From Pseudomonadales bacterium (lineage in GTDB: Bacteria; Pseudomonadota; Gammaproteobacteria; Pseudomonadales; Azotimanducaceae), in assembly GCA_022827905.1 (NCBI GenBank), contig JAJEIQ010000004.1, positions 1-64,000 of the forward strand: a stretch of 64,000 nucleotides of DNA, in the 5' to 3' direction. Numbering within the stretch: the first letter of the stretch is position 1; the number at the start of each line of letters is the position of its first letter. A model generated the notes under the pieces. It saw nothing but the letters and a program-made list of their open reading frames with translations, was not told where the DNA came from and searched no databases. Shown piece after piece: positions 53,623 to 62,486 of the stretch. The translations under genes and the position numbers were made by a program.

Positions 53623-54249
53623 TCAGTTTGCGCCGATGCCCGCGGCCAGCTCCACGAGGCGAGCTCGCGTACCGTCCAAGTGACTGTCGGCGCCGACTGG
53701 CGGACGCATAGTGCCTTGCACAGCAACCTCCGCAGTCAATCTGACTCCCACCAGGCCCAGCCACGATTGCAAATAGGGGGATTGATGATCGTAGGGATCC
53801 GGCTGGCCGTCCTTCGGGCCGTAGTTGCCGCCCCGCGAGTAGATGACCACCGCGTCGCCCCCGGCCAGACCCTCCATGCCGTCGGGGCGAGGGATGAAGG
53901 TCAAGCCCGGATGGGTGATGAGGTCGATGTACTGCTTGAGCTTGTAGGGAATGCTGAAATTCCACATGGGCGCCGCAATCAGGTAGTGGTCGGCCGCCTT
54001 GAACCCCTCGACCAAGGCCAACACTTCCGACCAAGCGCTTTCCTCGGCTGGGTTGAGCGCCTCGCCGCGCATCACCTTGTACTTCGCGGCGGCCGCGGCG
54101 GCGTTGAACTCGGGCAGGCCCGCGGCGAACAGGTTCAGATGCTCGACCGTCACGCCGTTCGGCAAGGCGTCCAGGTAAATGGCCGCCGCTTGGCTGGAGT
54201 ACGAGTCCGCCTCCCTGGGCGAAGACTCGATGTAGAGAAGAGTGCTCAT
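53623..54249 (-). CDS. FMN-dependent NADH-azoreductase-like flavodoxin-fold reductase
   Basis: Quinone/azo-compound reductase of 208 residues. FMN-binding blocks: LYIESSPREADSYSSQAA near the N-terminus and APMWNFSIPYKLKQYIDLI in the middle, then VIYSRGGNYG. AzoR-type enzymes reduce quinones by two electrons and help against oxidative stress. Monocistronic and divergent from fumarase. Confidence 0.88.
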   Translation of the reverse strand: MSTLLYIESSPREADSYSSQAAAIYLDALPNGVTVEHLNLFAAGLPEFNAAAAAAKYKVMRGEALNPAEESAWSEVLALVEGFKAADHYLIAAPMWNFSIPYKLKQYIDLITHPGLTFIPRPDGMEGLAGGDAVVIYSRGGNYGPKDGQPDPYDHQSPYLQSWLGLVGVRLTAEVAVQGTMRPPVGADSHLDGTRARLVELAAGIGAN

Positions 54250-54415
54250 TCGTGGCCGCTCCTTGGGTATCGGTAGTTGCTAATGTGCAGTTCGGCCTGT
54301 TCGCCTCGCCGCAGGGCTGTGGAAAATTCAAACTGATACACTAGCCTTTTTTGCATCCGTAAAGCGACCACCGCAAAGCGCATTGTGCGCGCATGAGCCG
54401 GCAAGGACAGCCTTA

Positions 54416-55945
54416 ATGAGCGTCATCAAGCAGGACGATCTGATTCAAAGCGTGGCGGACGCGCTGCAGTACATCTCCTACTACCATCCGCCGGACTTCA
54501 TTCGCGGCATGGCCGAGGCCTACGAGAAGGAGGAGTCCCCGGCGGCCAAGGCGGCGCTCAAGCAGGTGCTGGTCAACTCACGAATGTGCGCCCTGGGCAA
54601 GCGGCCCATCTGCCAGGACACCGGCATCGTCAACGTGTTTCTGGACGTCGGCATGGATGTCCGCTGGGACGCGGACATGAGTGTTGAGGACATGATCAAC
54701 GCCGGCGTTCGGCAGGGTTTCCTGAACCCGGACAACGTGCTGCGCGGCTCAGTCCTTGCCGACCCGGACGGTGCGAGGACCAACACCAAGGACAACACGC
54801 CGGCGGTCATTCACACGCGCCTCACCCCCGGCGATACCTTGGGCGTCGAGGTTGCGGCCAAGGGAGGCGGCAGTGAGGCCAAGGCCAAGTTCAAAATGCT
54901 CAACCCCAGCGACTCGGTGGCCGACTGGGTGCTTTCCGTGGTGCCCACCATGGGCGCCGGCTGGTGCCCGCCGGGTCTGCTCGGCGTCGGCATCGGCGGC
55001 ACCCCGGAGAAGGCGATGCTGTTGGCCAAGGAAGCGCTGATGGAACCCATCGACATCCATGACCTGCAAGCCCGCGGCCCGGCCAGCCGTGGCGAGGCGC
55101 TGCGTCTGGAGCTGTTCGACAAGGTCAACGCGCTCGGCATCGGTGCCCAAGGCTTGGGCGGACTGACTACCGTGCTGGACGTGAAGGTGAAGGAGTACCC
55201 CACCCACGCCGCCAACAAGCCGGTGGCCGTCATCCCCAACTGCAGCGCCACCCGGCATCTCCACTTCACTTTGGACGGCAGCGGCCCGGCCCGCTTCGAG
55301 CCGCCGGACCTGAACGACTGGCCGGACATCGCGTTCGATCTCGGCGATGAGGTGCGGCGGGTGAATCTGCAGACCCTCACCCGCGCCGAAATGCGTGAAT
55401 GGCAAGCTGGAGACACCCTGCTGCTGTCCGGCAAGATGCTGACCGGGCGCGATGCCGCCCACAAGCGGCTCATCGACTTGCTGGACGCCGGTGAACCCCT
55501 GCCCGTGGACCTGGCTGGCCGCTTCATCTATTACGTGGGGCCGGTCGATCCGGTGCGCGAGGAAGTGGTGGGGCCGGCGGGTCCGACCACGGCGACCCGC
55601 ATGGACAAGTTCACCCGCACCCTGCTCGAACGCACCGGGCTGATGGGCATGATCGGCAAGGGCGAGCGCGGCCCCGAGGCCATCGAGGCGATCCGCGACC
55701 ATGAGGCAACCTCCCTGATTGCCGTTGGCGGCGCGGCCTATCTGGTGTCCAAGGCGATCACCGGCTCCCGGGTGCTGGCCTTCCCGGACCTGGGCATGGA
55801 GGCCATCCACGAATTTGAGGTCCGCGACATGCCGGTGACGGTGGCCGTGGACGCCCGGGGCGAATCCGTGCACGAGTCGGGGCCGAAAATCTGGGCTCGA
55901 CCGACGACCGGTGATTCCATTCCCGCCGTATCCATCCCAGCCTGA
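54416..55945 (+). CDS. class I fumarate hydratase
   Basis: TCA-cycle enzyme interconverting fumarate and malate, with a labile 4Fe-4S cluster. It has 509 residues. Cluster Cys candidates are C66 (GKRPICQDTG), C184 (GAGWCPPG) and C276 (IPNCSATRHLHF). Both class I halves, alpha and beta, are fused. The start at 54416 (MSVIKQDD) follows CAAGGACAG and is preferred to 54383. The following EthD-domain gene is 17 bases away. Confidence 0.93.
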   Translation: MSVIKQDDLIQSVADALQYISYYHPPDFIRGMAEAYEKEESPAAKAALKQVLVNSRMCALGKRPICQDTGIVNVFLDVGMDVRWDADMSVEDMINAGVRQGFLNPDNVLRGSVLADPDGARTNTKDNTPAVIHTRLTPGDTLGVEVAAKGGGSEAKAKFKMLNPSDSVADWVLSVVPTMGAGWCPPGLLGVGIGGTPEKAMLLAKEALMEPIDIHDLQARGPASRGEALRLELFDKVNALGIGAQGLGGLTTVLDVKVKEYPTHAANKPVAVIPNCSATRHLHFTLDGSGPARFEPPDLNDWPDIAFDLGDEVRRVNLQTLTRAEMREWQAGDTLLLSGKMLTGRDAAHKRLIDLLDAGEPLPVDLAGRFIYYVGPVDPVREEVVGPAGPTTATRMDKFTRTLLERTGLMGMIGKGERGPEAIEAIRDHEATSLIAVGGAAYLVSKAITGSRVLAFPDLGMEAIHEFEVRDMPVTVAVDARGESVHESGPKIWARPTTGDSIPAVSIPA

Positions 55946-55961
55946 GCCTCGGAGACCCGCC

Positions 55962-56342
55962 GTGATCAAGACCATTGGCATGCTCAAGCGCCGTCCCGGC
56001 ATGACGGTGGCTGAGTTTCGCGCCTACTACGAAACCCACCACCGCGTCATTGGCGAGAAGTACCTGTCCGGGTTCGCCAGCCGCTACATGCGCCGTTTCA
56101 TCACGCCCTCCCCAAACCGGGAGACCGGCGAAGTGCCGGAGCCGGACTTCGACGTGGTGCTGGAGATCTGGTATCCCGACCGGGCCACCTTCGAGGCTTG
56201 CGGCCGGGTGCTCGCTGCCCCGGATGCGGTGGCGGAAATCGTCGCCGACGAGGAGCGCCTCTTCGATCGCCCCAAGATGCGCTTCTTCGTCATCGAGGAG
56301 GAATGCGAATCCGAACTTCCGGACCCCCGCCGAAGCCCATGA
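55962..56342 (+). CDS. EthD-domain protein
   Basis: A protein of 126 residues in the dimeric alpha/beta barrel EthD class: IKTIGMLKRRPGMTVAEFRA, YETHHRVIGEKYLSGF. Known members take part in ether or aromatic degradation, often without known chemistry. It begins at a GTG (55962) after GGAGACCC, 17 bases after fumarase, so it may be cotranscribed. Confidence 0.82.
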   Translation: MIKTIGMLKRRPGMTVAEFRAYYETHHRVIGEKYLSGFASRYMRRFITPSPNRETGEVPEPDFDVVLEIWYPDRATFEACGRVLAAPDAVAEIVADEERLFDRPKMRFFVIEEECESELPDPRRSP

Positions 56343-56364
56343 AACCGCCTCCGGCTTCCGTCGT

Positions 56365-56428
56365 TTCGAGGGCAGGATGCCCTCGCTCCGGTCGTCCTCC
56401 TTTGGAGCGAGGGCGTCCCGCCCTCGGA
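56365..56428. repeat. REP/BIME-like palindrome pair, locus 3
   Basis: Two copies of CGAGGGC-N5-GCCCTCG (56367-56385 and 56408-56426) in opposite flank orientation: the first is followed by CTCC, the second preceded by GGAG. This is the head-to-head arrangement typical of BIMEs. It lies between the EthD and Tat-signal genes. Confidence 0.75.
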
Positions 56429-56514
56429 ATCCTCAACGTGCGTTCAATCGGATTCTGGCGTGGACCTGTGTTGAATCGATCCCCTGTTATTGAATCGTTC
56501 AAGGAGTTGATCCC

Positions 56515-57009
56515 ATGATTTCGAGACGAACCCTGCTCAAGACCTCGGCCGCCGCTGCGGCCCTGCCCCTGCTGCCCGCCATCGGCCGAGCCGGGTCAAG
56601 CTGGCGTGACGCCGCCGAAGCCTCGCCGCTCATCTACCTCACGCCCATTCAGTCAAACGGCGCCGAAAGCCGCTGCCAAGCCGAAATCTGGTTCGCCAGC
56701 GTCGATGGTGCCATGTACGTGGTCACGGCGGCGGAAGCCTGGCGGGCCGAGGCCGTGCGCCAAGGGCTTTCCGGCGCCCGCATCTGGATCGGCGACGTGG
56801 GGCCTTGGCGGGGTGCGGATGGCAAGTACAAAGCGCTGCCGGCGGTCGATGCCCGGGCCAGCTTGGAGGCGGACGCCGCCGTTCACAGCCAGGTGCTGGA
56901 GGCCATGGGCGCCAAGTACAGCGCCGAGTGGGACACTTGGGGGCCACGCTTCCGCAACGGGTTGGCTGACGGAACCCGGGTCATGTTGAAGTACGAGCCG
57001 ACGGCTTAA
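56515..57009 (+). CDS. Tat-exported protein, possible flavin/deazaflavin split-barrel
   Basis: A protein of 164 residues. It begins with a twin-arginine signal (MISRRTLLKTSAAAAALPLL), indicating folded export. The mature part (EIWFASVDGAMYVVTAAEAW, SGARIWIGDVGPWRGADGK) faintly resembles PNPOx/deazaflavin-nitroreductase-like split barrels, which would fit cofactor-loaded Tat export. AAGGAG lies eight bases before the ATG. No firm family assignment. Confidence 0.7.
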   Translation: MISRRTLLKTSAAAAALPLLPAIGRAGSSWRDAAEASPLIYLTPIQSNGAESRCQAEIWFASVDGAMYVVTAAEAWRAEAVRQGLSGARIWIGDVGPWRGADGKYKALPAVDARASLEADAAVHSQVLEAMGAKYSAEWDTWGPRFRNGLADGTRVMLKYEPTA

Positions 57010-57049
57010 GTCCCTACAATTCATCCACCGGTCTGTTGGGGAGATGTTC

Positions 57050-60000
57050 ATGACCCCGTCGCGTTGCACTGTGCGTCGTTTGTTGCTTTTGCTTGCCGCC
57101 GTCGGCCTTGTTGCCGGCGTCGCGGCCGGCGAGTCCGATCTGCCCCTCAAAGCTGAACGAGAGGCTCGCTTCACCGTCGATGAGGCCACATGGCTGTCCT
57201 TGGACGTCGCCCCGTCGGGGGAGCAACTGGCGCTCGAGATTCTCGGCGATCTCTACCTGCTGCCCATCGAGGGCGGCACCGCCAAGGCCATCACCCAAGG
57301 CATGGGCTACGACGCGCAGCCGCGCTTCTCGCCGGACGGCAAGCGCATCGCCTTCGTCTCCGACCGCGACGGTGCCATCGCGCTCTGGACTCTCGCCTTG
57401 GAAGACGGCGAACCGGAGAAGCTGGCAAGCCCTGGGGAGCGCGGTGACTTCGCCTCCCCGGAGTGGTCGCCGGACGGCCAGCACATCATCGTCTCGAAGA
57501 CCAGTTTCGGCCTCGGCACCTACGAACTCTGGGCTTACCACATAGACGGCGGCAAGGGCGTGCAGATCACCCAAGCCGCGCCGGAGGGCAAAAAAACGCC
57601 CAGAAACCAGCGCCACAATGCCTTGGGCGCCGTGTACTCGCCCGATGGCCGTTATCTGTACTACGCGACGAAGGCCGGCGGCTTCTCCTACAACCAGATG
57701 TTCCCCCAATGGCGGATCGCGCGCCGGGACCTGCGCGAAGGCACCGAGGACGCCATCATCGAGGCCCAGGGCAGCGCCATGCGCCCGCGGCTTTCGCCGG
57801 ACGGCAGCCTGCTCGTGTACGGTACCCGCTTCGAGCAGAACACGGGCCTGCGCCTGCGCGACCTTCAGACCGGCGAGGACCGCTGGCTGGCCTACCCGGT
57901 GCAGCGCGACGACCAGGAGTCCCGCTACACGCGCGACCTGCTGCCCGGCTACGCCTTCGCGCCTGACGGCCAGTCCCTGTATTTCACCGCCGACGGCGGC
58001 ATCCGCCGGGTGTCGATTGAGACGGGGGAGATCGAGGACATCCCGTTCACCGCCGATGTGGCCCTTGGCTTGGGGCCGAGCTTGCAGTTCCCTTGGCGGC
58101 TCGGCCTAGGGCCGGTGAAGGCGCGCTTGATTCGAGCGCCCGCCCTGTCGCCGGATGGCGCCCATGCCGCCTTTTCCGCCTTCAACCGGATTCATCTGCA
58201 CCAGATCGAAGGCGGCGTGACCACCGCCCTCTCGCCGGACGGACTGGAGGCCTTCCATCCCGCTTTCTCGCCGGATGGCAAACAGGTCGCCTTCGTCAGT
58301 TGGAGCGACGAGGGCGGGCACATCTGGCGGATGCGGAGCAACGGCCGGGGCCAGCCGAAGCGCCTCACTGAACGGCCAGGATTCTACTCCGATCCGGTCT
58401 TTTCCCCCGATGGCCAGCGCATCGTCGCCCTGCGCGCCACGAGCCACGAACGCATGCAACGAGAGTTCGATTTCGGGACTCCAACCGGGTCAGACCTCGT
58501 CTGGCTGCCGGCCAACGGCGGTCCGGCAACCACCATCATGCCCGCCCGCGGGTACGGCCCGCCCCACTTCGGGCCGGAGGACGATCGCATTTACCTCTAC
58601 GCCGCAGCGAACCCCTTTGGCGCGGCCGAGGGCAGCGGCCTGATGTCCGTTCGCTACGACGGCACCGACCGCCGCCTGCTGCTGAGCGCCACCGGCCCCG
58701 GCATCTATTCCGCCGAAGGCGAGGTGGGCGCCGCCGACATCCGGCTGGCGCCGGACGGCCGCCATGCCCTGATCCACCATGCCAACCAGCTTCATCTCGC
58801 CCGCCTGCTGAACCGCAACCTCGGCAACGTGACGCTGAGCTTGGCTGACCCGTCCCTGCCCTTGGTCCGTCTCACGGACGTGGGTGCCGACTTCTTCGGC
58901 TGGAGCGCCGGTGGGGACGAACTCCATTGGAGCGCGGGCAATCGGCTCTACCAACGCGCGGTGGCGGACGTGGCTTTCGACACCGACGAAAAGGAGGGCC
59001 AGGACGAGGGTGAGAAAGGGGACCAAGGCGAGCAATCGGAGGCAGAGGACGACGGTGCCAGTGAGCCTAGCGACACCGCGAAGGAAGACGAAAAGCCCTT
59101 GCTGGAGGCAGACCCCTCCGTGCGCTCCCTGGCAATCGAAATCTACCGCCCCCGGCATCGCCCGGAAGGGAAGGTGGCGCTGATCGGCGCCCGGATTCAC
59201 AGCATGGCGGCGGACGCGCCTCCCATTGAGGACGGCGTGGTCCTGATCGAGGCCGACCGAATCCTGGCCGTGGGCGAACGCGATGCGGTGGACATTCCTG
59301 CTGACGCGGAGCGCATCGACCTAGCAGGCAAGACCATCCTGCCCGGCTACGTGGACACCCACGCCCACTTCCGGGTGCTGCGCCGGGTGCACGGCGGCAG
59401 CAACCCCACCTTCCTAGCCAACCTCGCCTACGGCGTCACCACCGGCCTCGACGTGCAGCCGAGCACCACCGACATCCTGGCCTACGAGGACCAGATCGAC
59501 GCCGGGCTGCTGATCGGCCCAAGGGCGCTGTCCACCGGCCCCGGCATCTTCAACCACAACGAGTTCCGCTCCGCCCGCCACGCCGAGGCGGTGCTGACCC
59601 GCTACCGGGACCACTACCGGGTCCACAACTTGAAGGCCTACATCTCCGGCAACCGCCGCCAACGCCAGTGGCTGGCCCAGGCCGCGCACAAGCTGAAGCT
59701 GATGCCGACCACCGAGGGCGCCCTGGACATGAAGCTCAACATGACCCACGCCATCGACGGCTTCAGCGGCAACGAGCACAACTTCCCCATCGTGGACCTG
59801 CACGCCGACACCGTGGAGCTGGTTACCCGCTCCAGCATGAGCTATACGCCAACGCTGCTCGTCACCTACGGCGGCCCTTGGGCGGAGAACTTCTTCTACA
59901 CCACCGAATCGCCCCACGACGACCCCAAGCTGCGCCGCTTCACGCCGCTGCCCTTCCTAGCGGCCCGCACCCTGCGCCGCGCCTGGTTCCACGAACGCGA

Positions 60001-60397
60001 ATACAGCTTCCCCCGAGTGGCGGCGAATGCCGCCAAAATCATCCGCGCCGGCGGCCGGGTCGGGGTCGGCGCCCACGGTCAACTGCAGGGCCTCGGCTAC
60101 CACTGGGAACTCTGGGCGCTGGCCAGCGGCGGCCTCACCCCAACTGAAGCGCTGACCGCCGCCACCCGCCACGGCGCCGAAATCATCGGCGTCGCCCAGG
60201 ACATCGGCACCGTCGAGGCCGGCAAGCTGGCCGACCTCGTCGTGCTGAACAGCGATCCCATGCAGAACATCCGCAACACCGCGGACCTATCCCTGGTGGT
60301 CAAGGGCGGTGAAGTGTTCGAAGCGGACACCCTGGACCAGATTTGGCCCGAGCGGAAACCGCTGCCGCCCCAGTGGTGGCAGGAGCAGGGGCCGTAA
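57050..60397 (+). CDS. exported TolB-like beta-propeller fused to amidohydrolase
   Basis: A protein of 1115 residues. After a signal peptide (about 1-26), two PD40/TolB-type propeller regions run to about 590 (FSPDGKRIAFVSDRDGAI, FSPDGKQVAFVSWSDEGGH). A very acidic linker (about 640-685) precedes a C-terminal amidohydrolase (from about 700) with GYVDTHAHFR, VDLHADT and VEAGKLADLVVL. This fusion is widespread in marine bacteria and may link recognition of a polymer or peptide to its hydrolysis. ATG at 57050 has GGGGAG at good spacing; 57044 is too close. Confidence 0.86.
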   Translation: MTPSRCTVRRLLLLLAAVGLVAGVAAGESDLPLKAEREARFTVDEATWLSLDVAPSGEQLALEILGDLYLLPIEGGTAKAITQGMGYDAQPRFSPDGKRIAFVSDRDGAIALWTLALEDGEPEKLASPGERGDFASPEWSPDGQHIIVSKTSFGLGTYELWAYHIDGGKGVQITQAAPEGKKTPRNQRHNALGAVYSPDGRYLYYATKAGGFSYNQMFPQWRIARRDLREGTEDAIIEAQGSAMRPRLSPDGSLLVYGTRFEQNTGLRLRDLQTGEDRWLAYPVQRDDQESRYTRDLLPGYAFAPDGQSLYFTADGGIRRVSIETGEIEDIPFTADVALGLGPSLQFPWRLGLGPVKARLIRAPALSPDGAHAAFSAFNRIHLHQIEGGVTTALSPDGLEAFHPAFSPDGKQVAFVSWSDEGGHIWRMRSNGRGQPKRLTERPGFYSDPVFSPDGQRIVALRATSHERMQREFDFGTPTGSDLVWLPANGGPATTIMPARGYGPPHFGPEDDRIYLYAAANPFGAAEGSGLMSVRYDGTDRRLLLSATGPGIYSAEGEVGAADIRLAPDGRHALIHHANQLHLARLLNRNLGNVTLSLADPSLPLVRLTDVGADFFGWSAGGDELHWSAGNRLYQRAVADVAFDTDEKEGQDEGEKGDQGEQSEAEDDGASEPSDTAKEDEKPLLEADPSVRSLAIEIYRPRHRPEGKVALIGARIHSMAADAPPIEDGVVLIEADRILAVGERDAVDIPADAERIDLAGKTILPGYVDTHAHFRVLRRVHGGSNPTFLANLAYGVTTGLDVQPSTTDILAYEDQIDAGLLIGPRALSTGPGIFNHNEFRSARHAEAVLTRYRDHYRVHNLKAYISGNRRQRQWLAQAAHKLKLMPTTEGALDMKLNMTHAIDGFSGNEHNFPIVDLHADTVELVTRSSMSYTPTLLVTYGGPWAENFFYTTESPHDDPKLRRFTPLPFLAARTLRRAWFHEREYSFPRVAANAAKIIRAGGRVGVGAHGQLQGLGYHWELWALASGGLTPTEALTAATRHGAEIIGVAQDIGTVEAGKLADLVVLNSDPMQNIRNTADLSLVVKGGEVFEADTLDQIWPERKPLPPQWWQEQGP

Positions 60398-60398
60398 T

Positions 60399-62486
60399 CT
60401 ATGTGAGATAGGTGCTCGGCTCGCCGAAGCCGAGCACCAAAAGTTCCTTTTTGGCGCGGGTGGCGGCGACGTACAGCAGTGAACGTTCGGCGGTTTCCGC
60501 TGCGGCCGGGTTGTCGGCCGTGTTGATGGCGGCGGGCAGGGGCAGGGTGTCGGCGTGTGCGCTGGCGATGATGATGTAGTCGAACTCCAAGCCCTTGACG
60601 CGGTGCATGGTCGCCAAACGAACGCCGGACGCTGAATCGTCGGGCGCGTCCGCTTCCAGCACTTCCACGTCCACTCCGGCTTGGTTCAGTTCCCGACCGA
60701 TGGCATCGCGCTCCGGTTTAGTGCGGGCAACGATGCAGACGCCGCGCAGAGGTTGGTCTTCGACCTCCAAGGCGGCGAGATGCTCGATCAGCCAAGCGGC
60801 TTGATCGGCCCGAGTGGCGAAGTGCCGCACCACCGGAACCGGCCCGTGAGTGACCGAACGTATGCCTTCGTTGTCGTCCCGTCCGCCGTCCATGTCGTCA
60901 ACGGATCGGCCTTCAAGCAAGTCCGCGGCCCAGCGGCGAGTTTCCTCGGTGGTGCGGTAGTTCAGGCGCAGCTTGCGAGCGCGGCCCCGAACGTCGATGC
61001 CGCAATGGCTCAAGACCACTCGGCGGCGCGAGTAGATGCGCTGATGGGCGTCGCCGACGATGAACAAGTCATCGGAATCGCTCTGGGCCAAGGCGCGAAT
61101 CAGCCGCCATGCGGGGGCACCCAAGTCTTGTGCCTCATCGACGATGACGGCGGCAAAGTCCGCGCCGCGCCGGTCCTCCTCCAAAAGCGTTGCCGCCGCC
61201 CGGTAGCAGTCCGCCACCTCCATAACGCCGCGCTCCGACAACTGAACGCGGTATTCCTCGAACACCGGCCAGATCCGCGCCCGCGCCGCACGATTTAAGC
61301 GTACGCCCCGGCCGGTGCGGGAGACGTGCAGGTACTCCTCGCGGGAAGTGACGCCGCGGGACTGAATCACCTGCTCCCACTCATGTTCGTAGAAGGCGTC
61401 GGGATACATCAGGCCGTCGGGCTTCTTCGCCAACGCCTCTCGCCAAGCCTCCTCATCTCGCCCAAACACCAAGCGGAACCGGTAGCGCCGTCCGCGCAGA
61501 AAACGCTGCACCCAACGATCCAAGTTCGTCACCTCTATGCGCTCCATCTCCTCTGGCGAACAAATGGCGCGTAAATTGTTGGCGATGTCGGCGGCTAGGT
61601 TGCGAGTGAAGGTGGTGAACAGGATGCGCTGGCCCGGGGGCAGCGTCCGGGCTAGCCAACGCGCCCGATGCATGGCGACCACCGTCTTGCCCGTGCCGGC
61701 GCCGCCGAGCACCCGCACGGGGCCGTTCCAATGGCGCTCCACCAAACGGCGTTGGGATGGGTGCAGGAAGACGCGCCAGCGCTCCAACGGCGCGTTGAAC
61801 ATCTCCTCGAGTTCCAAGTCGTCCTCAACGACCACGAAGCGGCTACGGGAATCGTTGTGCTTGAGGGCAGTGGCGAAATCCGAGGCATCCACAGGCCCAG
61901 CCGGGGCTTCCCGCGCCCGCACAAGTACCTCATAGGACTCGCCTGCCAGATAGAGAAACAGCGCATCGTAGGCCTCAAGGGGCAGGCGCGGCGCCATCGC
62001 CTCCAGATCGGACTCGTCTTGAAGCTCAAGAACTTCGTCGGTCATTTCCTCAGGCACCCCGAGGCGCACGAGCTCCCGGCGCTTTAGGCTGCCAAATGCG
62101 CGGGATTCATCGGCTGCCGCCGCCGAACCATCCGGGCCAGTAGCCTGTCGCGGCTCATAAACCTGCAGCGCACCGGTTTCCACGTTGATGCTGCATGCAT
62201 GGCGTGTGGCCCATTGATAGGCTTCGTCGTGCTTGTCCGCCCACAGCAGCATGTGCATGTTGCCCTGTGCAGGCTTCAGAACAATGGCGCGGTAGCCGCC
62301 GTCAATGCGCAGGGAACGCATGTTCGGATCCCTCGCATTGGCGATCTTCTCGTAGTTCAGGCCGGACGCCGTGGAATCACGCTCAAAGCGGGTGATCATG
62401 GTGCGAACGCCGCGCTGCTGCCGCGATGGCAACTTCGCGAACGCGGTCAGAAAATCCGCCGACATGGCCATTCGCACGTCACTCAT
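60399..62486 (-). CDS. UvrD/Rep-type helicase with RelE-like N-terminal domain
   Basis: Superfamily 1 helicase of 695 residues. The first 110 residues look like a RelE/ParE-type fold (LPSRQQRGVRTMITRFERD, MRSLRIDGGYRAIVLK). Helicase motifs follow: Walker A GGAGTGKT (about 258-265), Walker B VIVDEAQDLGAPAWRLIRAL, LRLNYRTTEETRRWA, ATMHRVKGLEFDYIIIASAH and LLYVAATRAKKELLV. The start overlaps the upstream helicase stop by four bases (ATGA). A defence or repair role with that partner is likely but unproven. Confidence 0.87.
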   Translation of the reverse strand: MSDVRMAMSADFLTAFAKLPSRQQRGVRTMITRFERDSTASGLNYEKIANARDPNMRSLRIDGGYRAIVLKPAQGNMHMLLWADKHDEAYQWATRHACSINVETGALQVYEPRQATGPDGSAAAADESRAFGSLKRRELVRLGVPEEMTDEVLELQDESDLEAMAPRLPLEAYDALFLYLAGESYEVLVRAREAPAGPVDASDFATALKHNDSRSRFVVVEDDLELEEMFNAPLERWRVFLHPSQRRLVERHWNGPVRVLGGAGTGKTVVAMHRARWLARTLPPGQRILFTTFTRNLAADIANNLRAICSPEEMERIEVTNLDRWVQRFLRGRRYRFRLVFGRDEEAWREALAKKPDGLMYPDAFYEHEWEQVIQSRGVTSREEYLHVSRTGRGVRLNRAARARIWPVFEEYRVQLSERGVMEVADCYRAAATLLEEDRRGADFAAVIVDEAQDLGAPAWRLIRALAQSDSDDLFIVGDAHQRIYSRRRVVLSHCGIDVRGRARKLRLNYRTTEETRRWAADLLEGRSVDDMDGGRDDNEGIRSVTHGPVPVVRHFATRADQAAWLIEHLAALEVEDQPLRGVCIVARTKPERDAIGRELNQAGVDVEVLEADAPDDSASGVRLATMHRVKGLEFDYIIIASAHADTLPLPAAINTADNPAAAETAERSLLYVAATRAKKELLVLGFGEPSTYLT

